DNA from: Proruminimicrobium sp963666965
GTDB lineage: Bacteria; Elusimicrobiota; Endomicrobiia; Endomicrobiales; Endomicrobiaceae
Direction of reading: 5' to 3'
Assembly: GCA_963666965.1 (NCBI GenBank)
Contig: OY762939.1
Location: 1,612,001 to 1,676,000, forward strand
Length of the DNA: 64,000 bases
In this document: positions 16,882-26,445 of the stretch, piece by piece
Position numbering within the stretch: the first letter of the stretch is position 1
How the letters are laid out: each line of letters begins with the position of its first letter
Notes under the pieces: generated by a model
What the model saw: only the letters and a program-made list of their open reading frames with translations
Databases searched by the model: none
Told to the model about the DNA's origin: nothing
Translations under genes and position numbers: made by a program

Positions 16882-17261
16882 TTTATTACTCCAAAAAATA
16901 ATTTACCATTCCATTGAGTTCCTGTAATTAATTTAGCTATGGCAGATAGACTTTTATAATTTTTACCATTATAAATAAAACCTTTTTCAGAAACTTGAAC
17001 TTCATATTTAATTCCTTTATACGAACGAATAAATTTTGTTCCTGCGTCAAAGTTATAGTTATTTTGTTTTATAGTATTTTTTGATGTTTTATCTATCAAT
17101 GAATAAAAATGTTTTAAATTAATATTTTGTTCTTTGGTTTGTTCAAACCAACGAACATATTTTTTAAGTAATTTTGTATTAAGATGATATGCAGATTTAC
17201 CCGTAAATTCTTGCAGTTTTTTGTGCAGTTCTTTTGTAGTTATACCGCTAAAATTATCCAT
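16863..17261 (-). CDS. DUF2924 family protein, recombinase partner
   Basis: The protein is 132 residues from the ATG at 17259-17261, which I prefer to an upstream ATG at 17277-17279 because GGGAGATAAT gives it a well-placed ribosome site. The C-terminal half, GTKFIRSYKGIKYEVQV, FIYNGKNYKSLSAIAKLITG and TQWNGKLFFG, is the DUF2924 signature. DUF2924 genes commonly precede large serine recombinases in phages and islands. An accessory or DNA-binding role in recombination is plausible but not established. It overlaps the recombinase by 19 bases. Confidence 0.8.
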   Translation of the reverse strand: MDNFSGITTKELHKKLQEFTGKSAYHLNTKLLKKYVRWFEQTKEQNINLKHFYSLIDKTSKNTIKQNNYNFDAGTKFIRSYKGIKYEVQVSEKGFIYNGKNYKSLSAIAKLITGTQWNGKLFFGVIKCQKQK

Positions 17262-17279
17262 ATTATCTCCCTTACACAT

Positions 17280-17602
17280 TACCGCTTACTAAGAGAGAGA
17301 AGTCAAGTTTATTATGTAATTAAAATATGCTTAAACAATATAAGCGTTTTCAAAGTGGTTCTTGCTTTGTGGGAGAGATAATACGAGAACAAAATACAAA
17401 TAGATACGATTGGCAAACTTTATGGTAAGAAATATACCTGATTTATTAAAGAAAATTAAGGGTTCTTTTCTCTATGGCTGGGTTTATTACGTTTAATCCT
17501 TACCTCAAAAACTAAATCCTTTGTAAATTAGCCTACGTTGTTCTATTGATGAACAAATTATATTGTAAATAAATTACATTATTGAAAACAAATTTATTGA
17601 TA
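17280..17602. other. Intergenic stretch between hsdR and DUF2924 gene
   Basis: These 320 AT-rich bases hold no convincing gene or hairpin terminator. The promoter for the DUF2924-recombinase pair should lie at its left end on the minus strand, but no strong -35/-10 pair was found by eye. Confidence 0.4.
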
Positions 17603-20569
17603 TCATTTTTTTTCTCTCAATTTATCATAAACTTTTTTGAATAGAGCAGCTTTTATATCATCCATAAAGCCGTCATCGGTAAAAAGAATTTTGAAAAGTT
17701 CACTATTTTGTTCATAACGGTTTATAGCCTTATTTTCAAACTCTTTGTCATAAACTTTCTTAAAGTCTTTTTCATTGTTATTTTTGGCAAAAGCACGCAT
17801 GCTCTCATCATCTAAATAATCATTTTGAATTTGGGCAAATACCTTATCCATATTAGTGAATTTTGTTTGATACTTTTGATTTATTTTCAATATAATTTCG
17901 CTTAGCTTGTTTTTGACTTCATCACGTTTTTTACCTACATCTCCGGTGGGCGGATCAATTTCGCCAATATCTTTTGTTAGAGAAATACTACCTTCAAATC
18001 TTTTTTCAATTTTGAAAAATTCAAGTTCAACAAGGTCTTTTGCATCAATACTTTTGGTATGTTCTTTTGGCAGGAATTGATTAAGATATTTATAATAGAC
18101 AAAAGCACTTTGTAATGCTTTGTCATTCATTCTGGCAACCTGCACAACAAAGTTATAGTTTCGAAGAAACGATTGCATAAGACCCTTAAACTCCAACTTA
18201 TCTGCTTTCTCTAAACGAACATACTTCTCTTTTGCCTTGTAAAGAAAGCCGCTTAATTTGCCCATATCTTCACTGTTTGAATAGTAAACACCTGCAAAGC
18301 CATCAATGTCTGCTTTATCAGCAATTTGATATGCTTCTAATCTGCCATAAATATCATAAATATTGTTTACATCAAAACCCTCTGCAAGCACTGTCCCTTG
18401 ATAATAGTCTTGAAAAGCGGCTTGGATATCTTCTGCTTTATTTACAAAATCTAAAATAAAAGTGTCAGTTTTGCCCTCGCAAGTCCTGTTTAAACGAGAT
18501 AGAGTTTGTACGGCTTTAATGCCAGCTAATTTCTTATCAACAAACATCGTATGTAAAAGAGGTTGATCAAAGCCTGTTTGATATTTTTCTGCAACAATTA
18601 AAACATTATATTCTTCATCAAATGCTTCAGGTAATTGACTTTCACTGATTTTATTTATGCCGGGTTCGGTAAAACTTGTCTTAATGTCAGGGTCAAACAC
18701 TTCCCCGGAAAACGCAACAAGTACTTTTACCTTGTCTTCCATAGAGATTTTTTTAATATAGTCTTTAAATGCGTGAACGTATCTAACAGCATGAAGTCTT
18801 GACGGCGTAACAACCATTGCTTTTGCTCGTCCACCAATTTTTTTTGAAGTTGTATTTAAGAATTGCTCAATAATAATTGCCGTCTTTTGCGTAATATTGG
18901 TTGGGTGCAAAGTTTCAAATCGTATCAATTCTTTAATGCCTTTGCCTGCCTCAAATTCAGGGTCTTCATTTGTTTTCTTAACAAGTTTATAAAATGTACT
19001 GTATGTCATATAATTTTTGAGCACATCCAAAATAAACCCTTCCTCTATAGCCTGTTGCATTGAATAGATATGAAACGGAACATAACTACCGTTAGATGTT
19101 TTTCTGCCAAATATCTGCAAAGTTTTTGCCTTTGGTGTAGCCGTAAAAGCAAAGAATGATAAATTCTTTTGTTGTCCTTGACTTGCAAGCTCATTAAGCA
19201 ACTTATCTTCATCGTTAACAAAACTTTCTTCAAGTTCGCTTTCAATACGTGCAGCCTCGTCAAGCACAATGTCACCTAAACCTGCTTTTAATTTTTTTGC
19301 ACTATCACCGGTTTGTGAAGAATGCGCCTCATCAACAATAACTGCAAAACGCTTCTTTGCCACTTTAATATCTTTATAAATTAAAGGAAATTTTTGTAAA
19401 GTTGTTATAATTATTTTCTTCCCGTCATTAACTGCTTTCAAAAGGTCTTTGCTTGTTTTATTTTTATCAATCTTTTCAATCATTCCTGTTGTATGCTCAA
19501 ACTGATAAATATTGTCTTGTAGTTGTTGGTCAAGAACTTTGCGGTCAGTAATAACAATCACGCTGTCAAAAATGGTTTTATCATCATTGTTATGTAAGGT
19601 TGCCAAACGATATGCAAGCCATGCGATACTATTGCTTTTGCCGCTTCCTGCACTGTGCTGAATAAGATAATTTTTGCCACTTCCCATTCTTTTGGCATCT
19701 ACAATTAGTTTACGTACAACATCAAGTTGATGAAAACGAGGAAATATAAGAGACTGTTTAATAACTCCAGTTTTTTTATTTTTCTTAACTTCTAATTGAA
19801 CAAATTTATTTAATATATCAAAAAAACTATCTTTACCTAAAACTTGCTCCCAAAGATATGCAGTTAAAAAACCACTTTTGTTGTTAGGATTACCTTTTCC
19901 ACCTATATTGCCTGCGCCATTAGAGCCTTGATTAAAAGGCAGAAAGCGAGTTGTAGCGCCTGACAATCTTGTTGTCATATAAACTTCTTGTAGGTCAACA
20001 GCAAAGTGAATAAGCGAGCGTTTGTTAAATTGAAATATAATTTCGCTTGGGTCTCGGTCATATTTATACTGCTTTATTGCATTTTCATAAGTCTGTCCGG
20101 TAAATTCATTTTTAAGTTCTATGGTAACAAGCGGAAAACCGTTTATAAAAAGTATAGTGTCAATGCTATTATTGTTTTGATATGAATAATGAAGCTGTCT
20201 GACAAGTTTACAAATATTTAAATCATACATTTTTGCTGTGGCGAGATTTATGCCGCTTTCGGGTTTGAAAGCAATCAACTTAATCGTTGTCCCATCTAAT
20301 TTCACGCCATTGCGCAATACAAACAAAAGACCGAGTTCATCTATATTTTTTTTCAATCTTTCCAAGAAATAAGCTTCGGCTTGGTTACCTTGACGGTCAG
20401 AAACTTTTTTCCATTCTTTCGCCTGACTTTGTTTAATGAAAACAAACAAGTCCGCAATAATAATGCCGTTTCTATTGTCAAAAGTAGAACCACTATCTTT
20501 AACATACCCACCTTTTGTGGTTAGATAGTTTTCAATAAATGCCTCATAGTTCTTTTCTTTAGTTTCCAT
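17603..20569 (-). CDS. hsdR: Type I restriction enzyme, R subunit HsdR
   Basis: The 988-residue protein has an N-terminal nuclease domain with the PD-(D/E)xK core VTIELKNE (E151, K153), then a superfamily 2 translocase: Walker A SAGSGKS (about 305-311), VIVITDRKVLDQQL, DEAH box VDEAHSSQTG, FFAFTATP and the C-terminal helicase lobe with TGFDQPLLHTMFVDK and QTLSRLNRTC. It translocates DNA with ATP and cuts at a distance when the target is unmethylated. Its ATG shares one base with the hsdS stop (TAATG), giving translational coupling. No frameshift was seen. Confidence 0.96.
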   Translation of the reverse strand: METKEKNYEAFIENYLTTKGGYVKDSGSTFDNRNGIIIADLFVFIKQSQAKEWKKVSDRQGNQAEAYFLERLKKNIDELGLLFVLRNGVKLDGTTIKLIAFKPESGINLATAKMYDLNICKLVRQLHYSYQNNNSIDTILFINGFPLVTIELKNEFTGQTYENAIKQYKYDRDPSEIIFQFNKRSLIHFAVDLQEVYMTTRLSGATTRFLPFNQGSNGAGNIGGKGNPNNKSGFLTAYLWEQVLGKDSFFDILNKFVQLEVKKNKKTGVIKQSLIFPRFHQLDVVRKLIVDAKRMGSGKNYLIQHSAGSGKSNSIAWLAYRLATLHNNDDKTIFDSVIVITDRKVLDQQLQDNIYQFEHTTGMIEKIDKNKTSKDLLKAVNDGKKIIITTLQKFPLIYKDIKVAKKRFAVIVDEAHSSQTGDSAKKLKAGLGDIVLDEAARIESELEESFVNDEDKLLNELASQGQQKNLSFFAFTATPKAKTLQIFGRKTSNGSYVPFHIYSMQQAIEEGFILDVLKNYMTYSTFYKLVKKTNEDPEFEAGKGIKELIRFETLHPTNITQKTAIIIEQFLNTTSKKIGGRAKAMVVTPSRLHAVRYVHAFKDYIKKISMEDKVKVLVAFSGEVFDPDIKTSFTEPGINKISESQLPEAFDEEYNVLIVAEKYQTGFDQPLLHTMFVDKKLAGIKAVQTLSRLNRTCEGKTDTFILDFVNKAEDIQAAFQDYYQGTVLAEGFDVNNIYDIYGRLEAYQIADKADIDGFAGVYYSNSEDMGKLSGFLYKAKEKYVRLEKADKLEFKGLMQSFLRNYNFVVQVARMNDKALQSAFVYYKYLNQFLPKEHTKSIDAKDLVELEFFKIEKRFEGSISLTKDIGEIDPPTGDVGKKRDEVKNKLSEIILKINQKYQTKFTNMDKVFAQIQNDYLDDESMRAFAKNNNEKDFKKVYDKEFENKAINRYEQNSELFKILFTDDGFMDDIKAALFKKVYDKLREKK

Positions 20570-21780
20570 TAAACAATCTCCCTTTTTCCTGTTACGACTT
20601 CATAAATAAGTGATTTTTTATATTCTTTAAGTTCAACAATTTTTTGTTGTTTTATTGCAATTAATTGGTCAACTTGTATGCATTGTTTTTCAGCTTCTTT
20701 ATTAATTTTTTGCATATCGTTTTCACATGGTAAAGGTATTATCATATTCCCATATTTATTAGCACCTAAATTTTGAATTGTTGCTTGAATTAAATTTTCG
20801 TTAATAAAACCTTTATATAAAGAGGACTTTGTAAAATTGCTAACATAAACTGATAAGAGATTGTTTTTCAATCTTGCTCTTATTAAATATCCTGCAAAAG
20901 CAGACAAACCGTATTCTTTTCTATATCTGAATGCCTTGCCAACAGTTGCTCCACTTCTTGCAAATAAAATGTCACCGTCATCTAAAAGATACTCTGTGGC
21001 TTTTTCCATTGCTAAAGACTGTTTGTTTTCATCAGTTAAAACTTCGTCTTGAATATCTGTAATGCGAATATATCTTGGCAAATTTTCATCAAAATCTATT
21101 CCGCTTTCATTTGCTCCATATTGAAGTTGCTCTTTAAGCAAATACTTCAATCGTATATTTTGCGCTTTAACTCGCTTGATAATTTCTCCAATAGCACACA
21201 TCTTATACTCTTTCAACTCTAAGATGATTTTTTCCTCGTTTTCAATCAGTGCATCAATTTTTCCGCATTTATCATCAAGGAAGTTGGCAATGGCAACTTG
21301 AGTTGGGAGTGGTGGCAAAGGTATAACTGCTGTTTTTAATTCGTCGATGTCAATTTTTTCACGAATTTCTAATATACCTTTTCCCAAACTGCCAAGATAT
21401 TTTTGAAACTCTCGTGTTTGAAATAAATAATTCACAAAATTTATATCATTGGTTTTTCTTATTCCCATCACATAATAAACAGGGCTGACACAACCGTCGT
21501 ATTTTGACAAGCCAACCGATCCTATTTTTAAGTTCATACTATTTGCAACAATAGTATTTTTGTAGGCTATTTTATAGTTTGTTAAATCTTCTTTACTCTT
21601 ATTGCCTTGATTCCCTTTTTCCTCATACGGAACAACTCCCACATCTTTAAGAAGAGAAAGCACATTTGTATATTGCATTTTATCGTTTTTATCGTTGATA
21701 AAATACACTACACTTCGTAGAGATTTCATAAGCCAATCGTTTGGCAAAGAGCCAATCCAATGAGTTTGTTTATTATTCAT
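20569..21780 (-). CDS. hsdS: Type I restriction enzyme, specificity subunit HsdS
   Basis: The protein is 403 residues from the ATG at 21778-21780; a TTG two codons upstream is possible but less likely. There are two target-recognition domains, each followed by a helical conserved segment: ALIENEEKIILELKEYKMCAIGEI (split here as two words, ALIENEEKIILE and LKEYKMCAIGEI) and, at the end, LIAIKQQKIVELKEYKKSLI. PPLPTQVAIANFLDDK marks the first spacer. It determines the bipartite DNA target of the HsdMS methylase and HsdR. It overlaps hsdM by 8 bases and hsdR by one. Confidence 0.93.
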   Translation of the reverse strand: MNNKQTHWIGSLPNDWLMKSLRSVVYFINDKNDKMQYTNVLSLLKDVGVVPYEEKGNQGNKSKEDLTNYKIAYKNTIVANSMNLKIGSVGLSKYDGCVSPVYYVMGIRKTNDINFVNYLFQTREFQKYLGSLGKGILEIREKIDIDELKTAVIPLPPLPTQVAIANFLDDKCGKIDALIENEEKIILELKEYKMCAIGEIIKRVKAQNIRLKYLLKEQLQYGANESGIDFDENLPRYIRITDIQDEVLTDENKQSLAMEKATEYLLDDGDILFARSGATVGKAFRYRKEYGLSAFAGYLIRARLKNNLLSVYVSNFTKSSLYKGFINENLIQATIQNLGANKYGNMIIPLPCENDMQKINKEAEKQCIQVDQLIAIKQQKIVELKEYKKSLIYEVVTGKREIV

Positions 21781-23494
21781 TCGCAAACAACTCCTTCATT
21801 AAGGTAGTTTCTTTTAACTCTAATTTCTTGATTGAATTATAGATATCTTTGACTTCTCGTGGCTGAACATATTTGTAGAAAACTTTTGTGAATGGAATTT
21901 CATAACCGATTTTTGTTTTACTTTCGTCAATAAAAGAGTTTGGGGCATAAGGCAAAACTTCACGCTTCATATATTTGTCAACGTCTTCGTTAAGTGGAAT
22001 ATTTTCTGTATCTGAAAGCTCTTTATTCAAAATAACTTTGCCTTTGTTATCACGCATTATCTTTCCTTTCTTATCTAACAATGGCTGATTAACAACAACT
22101 TTTCTATATCCAAAGTCGGTGGTAGAAAATATCCTGCTCTTTTGTGTTTCTTTAAAATCGTTATATATTTCAACAATAGTATCAATCTGTGCCTGACTTA
22201 TATCATTACTTTTTTGCCCTAATGATTTACGCCGTTTGACAAACATATCACTCGCATTGATAAGCTGTACTTTACCTTTGCGCTCTTTTGGTTTTTTATT
22301 TGATAAAATCCAAATATATGTTGCAATGCCCGTGTTATAAAAAATATTATTTGGCAGTTGAATTATGGTGTCAAGTAAGTCATTTTCTAAAATATATTTT
22401 CTTATTTCACTCCCACCGCTTCCTGCATCACCTTGATATAGCGCCGAACCATTATGAATGATTGTAATCTTACTTCCGCTTGGTTTCATTTTAGCAACAG
22501 CATTTTGTAAGAATAAAAGCTGACTGTCACTTATTGCAGGAAGATCTGCACCAAAGCGTCCACCTTTGCCACGCTTATGCTCTGCCTCAACTGCATCTTT
22601 GTCTTTTTTCCAATCTCTTCCAAATGGTGGGTTCATAATTATATAGTCAAAGTGTTCATCGTAAAATTGGTCATTTGAAAGCGTGCTACCAAATCTAATA
22701 GCAGAGTTTTTTCCGCCTTTAAGGAGCATTTCACTTTTGCAAATAGCATATGTTTGTGGGTTAATTTCTTGCCCTGACGTAAAAATCGCATTTGTACTGT
22801 TAAGTTTTTTAATTTCTTCATAGGAAATAGATAGCATTCCTCCAGTCCCACAAGCTCCGTCATATATTTGAAAAACTTTATTTTGTGCTTCTAAATCGAA
22901 ATCATTAAAGAGCAAGTTGACCATTAAATGAATAATTTCCCTTGGTGTGTAAAACTCTCCGGCATCCGCATTATAGGTTTCGCTAAACATACGAATAATT
23001 TCCTCAAAAATGTATCCCATCTCGATATTGCTTATTGTATCGGGGTGCATATCAGTTTTATTAAATTCTTGAATAATTAAATAGAGTAAGCCAGCGTTGT
23101 ATAGTTTTTCTATTTGACGGTCAAACTCAAAACCGCGCTCTTTGCTTAATATGTCTTTTACATCTTCTGAAAAACCAGCAATATAGTTTTGAAAATTATT
23201 TTTAATATTATCAGGGTCATTAAGCAATGTTTTGAAATCAAACCTGCTTACATTGTAAACTTCTTGTTTTGCAACACTTTTAAGCAACTTATCAACAGGC
23301 GGGGTAATAGTTTTATATTCGCTTGATACTTTAAGGACTTTTGCCTTTGTATCAGCAAGTACACTGTCAAAACGCTTTAGCACAGTAAAAGGCAGAATAA
23401 CATCGCCGTATTCGTGTGGTTTATAGTCTCCTTGCAGTTTGTCGGCAATGCTCCAAATTAAACTTGCCTTATTGTCAATTTTTTGTTTATCCAT
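21773..23494 (-). CDS. hsdM: Type I restriction-modification methyltransferase HsdM
   Basis: The 573-residue N6-adenine methyltransferase has an N-terminal helical domain (KLQGDYKPHEYGDVILPFTVLKR split as KLQGDYKPHEYG and DVILPFTVLKR), the SAM motif DGACGTGGML (about 205-215) and the catalytic NPPFGRDW. EFYTPREIIHLMV and QLPNNIFYNTGIATYIWIL are typical HsdM blocks. With HsdS it methylates hemimethylated targets and forms the core of the restriction complex. It overlaps the AbrB-like gene by 8 bases and hsdS by 8 bases, giving an operon order abrB-hsdM-hsdS-hsdR. Confidence 0.95.
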   Translation of the reverse strand: MDKQKIDNKASLIWSIADKLQGDYKPHEYGDVILPFTVLKRFDSVLADTKAKVLKVSSEYKTITPPVDKLLKSVAKQEVYNVSRFDFKTLLNDPDNIKNNFQNYIAGFSEDVKDILSKERGFEFDRQIEKLYNAGLLYLIIQEFNKTDMHPDTISNIEMGYIFEEIIRMFSETYNADAGEFYTPREIIHLMVNLLFNDFDLEAQNKVFQIYDGACGTGGMLSISYEEIKKLNSTNAIFTSGQEINPQTYAICKSEMLLKGGKNSAIRFGSTLSNDQFYDEHFDYIIMNPPFGRDWKKDKDAVEAEHKRGKGGRFGADLPAISDSQLLFLQNAVAKMKPSGSKITIIHNGSALYQGDAGSGGSEIRKYILENDLLDTIIQLPNNIFYNTGIATYIWILSNKKPKERKGKVQLINASDMFVKRRKSLGQKSNDISQAQIDTIVEIYNDFKETQKSRIFSTTDFGYRKVVVNQPLLDKKGKIMRDNKGKVILNKELSDTENIPLNEDVDKYMKREVLPYAPNSFIDESKTKIGYEIPFTKVFYKYVQPREVKDIYNSIKKLELKETTLMKELFANE

Positions 23495-23699
23495 TTTTCC
23501 TTTCTCCTTTCACTTCGCCTACCTTCTTTGTGTTGTACAGTTTGACATTAAGATTTTTTGTGCCTGTTAATTTCACGGTATTATTCTCAAAATAAAAAGC
23601 AATGGCATCTCCGTTCTTAACGCCAAGAATTTCACGCACTTTTTTTGGAACTGTTATTTGCCCTTTGGTGGAAAGAATGGCTTCTTTGACTTTTTGCAT
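23487..23699 (-). CDS. AbrB/MazE-like DNA-binding protein heading the hsd operon
   Basis: The protein is 70 residues from the ATG at 23697-23699, chosen because AAAAGGAGATTGG is a strong ribosome site just before it; an in-frame ATG 69 bases upstream has none. The N-terminal QKVKEAILSTKGQITVPKKV and REILGVKNGDAI form the swapped-hairpin AbrB (SpoVT-AbrB) domain. No toxin gene is adjacent; instead it overlaps hsdM by 8 bases. It is therefore more likely a transcriptional regulator of the restriction operon, delaying or tuning expression, than half of a toxin-antitoxin pair. That role is an inference. Confidence 0.8.
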   Translation of the reverse strand: MQKVKEAILSTKGQITVPKKVREILGVKNGDAIAFYFENNTVKLTGTKNLNVKLYNTKKVGEVKGERKNG

Positions 23700-23865
23700 C
23701 CAATCTCCTTTTACAAAATCTTTACTTTCTTTACTTTTTATTATGACAAAAATAATAAATAATTGCAAGTAAAAAACAATTTTTTCTACTATTTTTTAGA
23801 AACGTTATCAATAAAATTGCGTAAAAATATCACTAGTTATAAATGAAGGAAGTGGCAATATATAA

Positions 23866-24077
23866 ATGTACACTGAAGTATTGAAAAATAGTATTTTGCT
23901 AACTTTTGATTGGATTATATTTCTGGGAAAGGTCAATTTAGTTGATTTTATCCTAAAAGCAAAAAACAAAACATCAAAAAAGGCACATCATCTCTTGATA
24001 TACAAATCGACGATGAGGTCTACAAGCTCTATTCAATTACTCCCCAAGAAAAAAATATAATAGAAGCAAATGAATAA
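23866..24077 (+). pseudogene. Remnant of an Eco57I-like type IIG restriction-modification enzyme C-terminus
   Basis: In one frame the sequence reads GKVNLVDFILKAKNK. After a frame change near 23960 it continues K-Q-N-I-K-K-GTSSLDIQIDDEVYKLYSITP and ends at TAA 24075-24077. This is the familiar terminal segment of Eco57I/TaqI-C type enzymes (LVD-x-IL-x-KK ... DTS-x-LE-x-EID-x-LVY-x-LYGLT). The rest of the gene is gone and the frame is broken, so this is a relic. It sits head to head with the hsd operon and suggests that one R-M system replaced another here. Confidence 0.55.
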
Positions 24078-24146
24078 TATCTAACGAATTATTTTAATAA
24101 ATTATCGTCATAAAATTATAGGTTTTAATATTATTTTTTATTTTCT

Positions 24147-25136
24147 TTAATTTAACCTATACCATTTAAACAAGTTTAACATAGGAGTTATTTCAACATC
24201 ATTCTTATCAATATCAATTTCTGAAACCATATTTTTTGTTTCAGAAAAATATTCATAAGCAAAATTCATATCTTTAATATCTTCTTTTAATTTTTCTTCT
24301 TCATTTGGCGACATTTTTTTTGAAGTTTTTGATATCATTTCTTGCTGAAATTCATTACTAAAATATTTTATTTCTTGTTCCTCATATCCTTCTATGCCTT
24401 TAATGGTGTCTCGAATATTAAACAAACATCTTACCAGACTTTTCGTCATTAAAGCACAAAAACTCACAGCAGTATTATATAATGAAATATCAGGCCGAGG
24501 ATACTCTCTCTCTTTTTCTACTTTTTTGATGTAATTATTTCTTTGTTCTCCTTCAATTTTAAAATAATCCAAGGTTGCATCAACACCTTCCCAAAAAGAA
24601 TATTCAACACTAAGCGCTTCAAGAATTCCTATTCCTACAACAAGACTTTCTAATATCTGCCAAATTTGTGATATATACAAGACTGTTTTTACTGCTTCAA
24701 AAGCCATTGTTCGTCTTTGTAAAGAGCCTAAATGTAATTTAGCTATTGCCGGCAACATTTTTGGATTTAGATTTTCTAACCCGTTAACATATTCTTTTAT
24801 GTTTTTTTCTGTGAGATATCCATCTCCAACAAGTTTATCAATGAAATCTTTACCTAACTGATTTTTTTCTCGTTTGTTCATGAGTGCCAAAACTAATTTT
24901 ATACTGTTCAAATCACCACTTAAAGCTTTATTGCTTAATTGTTTGATTAAAGCCAAATCCTTAGGTATTTTGGTTCCATCTTTAAGAATTACTTTGGCAT
25001 TTAATTCTTTGCTCAGCAAATCATTTATATTCGATTTAGAGCCTTTTGGACGCCCTTTTTTATTTCCACTAAATCCGGGTTTAAATTGTGTATGTGTCGG
25101 CGGTTTACAATAACCTGTTTCATAATTACTTTTCAT
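24147..25136 (-). CDS. DUF5681-containing phage-like protein
   Basis: The protein is 329 residues from the ATG at 25134-25136, preceded by AAAGGAGGTTACTA; longer in-frame starts lack such a site. The N-terminus, PPTHTQFKPGFSGNKKGRPKGSK split as PPTHTQFKPGFSGN and KKGRPKGSK, is the DUF5681 motif common in phage and island proteins next to DNA methylases. The remainder is helical and not recognised. It overlaps the upstream ParB-methyltransferase by 11 bases. Similar proteins are sometimes listed near small-terminase-like genes, but no terminase large subunit is present here, so packaging is unlikely. Confidence 0.65.
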   Translation of the reverse strand: MKSNYETGYCKPPTHTQFKPGFSGNKKGRPKGSKSNINDLLSKELNAKVILKDGTKIPKDLALIKQLSNKALSGDLNSIKLVLALMNKREKNQLGKDFIDKLVGDGYLTEKNIKEYVNGLENLNPKMLPAIAKLHLGSLQRRTMAFEAVKTVLYISQIWQILESLVVGIGILEALSVEYSFWEGVDATLDYFKIEGEQRNNYIKKVEKEREYPRPDISLYNTAVSFCALMTKSLVRCLFNIRDTIKGIEGYEEQEIKYFSNEFQQEMISKTSKKMSPNEEEKLKEDIKDMNFAYEYFSETKNMVSEIDIDKNDVEITPMLNLFKWYRLN

Positions 25137-26445
25137 TAGTAACCTCCTTTTTTTCTGCAAGGAGTTCACCATAAATTTTACCATCTTCTCTTACTGCATT
25201 TTGTCCTGTAAGACTCTCCCAGCGACGAATAGCTGTGTCTATATACAAAGGTTCTAATTCTATACCATAACATACGCGTTTTGATTTTTCTGCAGCTATC
25301 AAAGTACTGCCGGAACCCAAAAAACTATCAAGTATAATATCACCTTTACTAGATGCATCTAATATAGCATCCCATATAAGTTCAACAGGTTTTACCGTAG
25401 GATGTAGTTTAATAAGTTCTTTATTTTTACCAAAAGCATTTACACCGGCATAATCCCAAACATTAGTACGATATCTTCCATGCGAGCCGAGAGCAACATT
25501 GTTTTTGTGCGGAGCAGTGCCATTTTTATATAAAAAAATAAGTTCATGTTTGGATCGATAAAAAGAGCCCATACCGGCATTTGTTTTATTCCACACACAA
25601 ATATTTTTAAATTCGTCGTAAACATGCCCTGCTTTTGAAATTTGCTCAACATGTCGCCAATCCATACAAATATAATGTAAACTACCACTAACGCTGAATT
25701 TTTTGAGCAATGTAAAGTTTTGGATTAAGAATTTAGTAAACTCATCATCAGACATTTCACCGGATGCCATAGCAAACTCTTTGTGTTTTGTTTTACCACC
25801 TCCACAAACATGACCATCAATCTTTACATTGTACGGCGGATCTGTAAAAATCATATCAGCTTGCTTACTGCCCATTAAATCTGTGTAAGTTTTTTCTTCA
25901 AGAGAATTACCGCATATTATAAAATGTTTACCAAGTTGCCAGATATCACCTTGTTTTGAAATTATTTCGTCATTATTTATAAATGGAATATTATTCAGTT
26001 TTGAATCTGGTATTACAGGATGCAGAAGATTATCTATTTCTATATTGTCAAAACCAGTTAAATCTAATTCAAAATCCAAATCTAATTTTTCAAGTTCACT
26101 GAATTCAAGTGTTAAAAGGTTGATATCCCAAGCACCGTTTTCAGTAAGTTTATTATCTGCAATACGGTATGCACGTTTTTGCGCTTCAGTTAAATGTGTT
26201 AACCGGATAACCGGAACTTTACTCATTTGCAAGTGATTTGCAGCAAGTAATCTGCCATGCCCTGCAATAATTTCATTTTTTTCGTCTATTAATATGGGAT
26301 TATTAAAATTAAAAGCTTTGATAGAATTGATAATTTGTTCTACTTGCTTGTTGTTATGTACTTTTGGATTGTTTTTGTACTGCTTTATTACTGATACGTC
26401 AACATACTCTACAGATAAATTGTTTATGTTTATTCCTTCTTGCAT
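25126..26445 (-). CDS. ParB-domain fused adenine/cytosine-N4 DNA methyltransferase
   Basis: The 439-residue protein carries a ParB/Srx nuclease-like domain at residues 10-130 (IIAGHGRLLAANHLQMSKVP, ADNKLTENGAWD) and a beta-class methyltransferase domain: catalytic DPPY at 202-205 (MIFTDPPYNVKIDG) and, C-terminally, the SAM loop LDSFLGSGSTLIAAE and GIELEPLYID. Such fusions are frequent in phages and integrative elements and usually act as orphan methyltransferases that protect the element's DNA. No restriction enzyme is adjacent. It forms a minus-strand operon with DUF2188 and DUF5681 genes, divergent from the LexA-like repressor. Confidence 0.88.
   Translation of the reverse strand: MQEGININNLSVEYVDVSVIKQYKNNPKVHNNKQVEQIINSIKAFNFNNPILIDEKNEIIAGHGRLLAANHLQMSKVPVIRLTHLTEAQKRAYRIADNKLTENGAWDINLLTLEFSELEKLDLDFELDLTGFDNIEIDNLLHPVIPDSKLNNIPFINNDEIISKQGDIWQLGKHFIICGNSLEEKTYTDLMGSKQADMIFTDPPYNVKIDGHVCGGGKTKHKEFAMASGEMSDDEFTKFLIQNFTLLKKFSVSGSLHYICMDWRHVEQISKAGHVYDEFKNICVWNKTNAGMGSFYRSKHELIFLYKNGTAPHKNNVALGSHGRYRTNVWDYAGVNAFGKNKELIKLHPTVKPVELIWDAILDASSKGDIILDSFLGSGSTLIAAEKSKRVCYGIELEPLYIDTAIRRWESLTGQNAVREDGKIYGELLAEKKEVTNEK

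Noticed and set aside
23487..23699. Antitoxin half of a toxin-antitoxin pair
   Set aside because: No toxin-sized gene adjoins it; it overlaps hsdM instead.
23866..24060. 64-codon plus-strand frame as an intact small gene
   Set aside because: The better reading is a frameshifted relic of an Eco57I-like enzyme; the second half of the signature is in another frame.
24147..26445. Prophage packaging module
   Set aside because: DUF5681 and ParB-methyltransferase genes are phage-like, but no terminase large subunit, portal or capsid gene is present.
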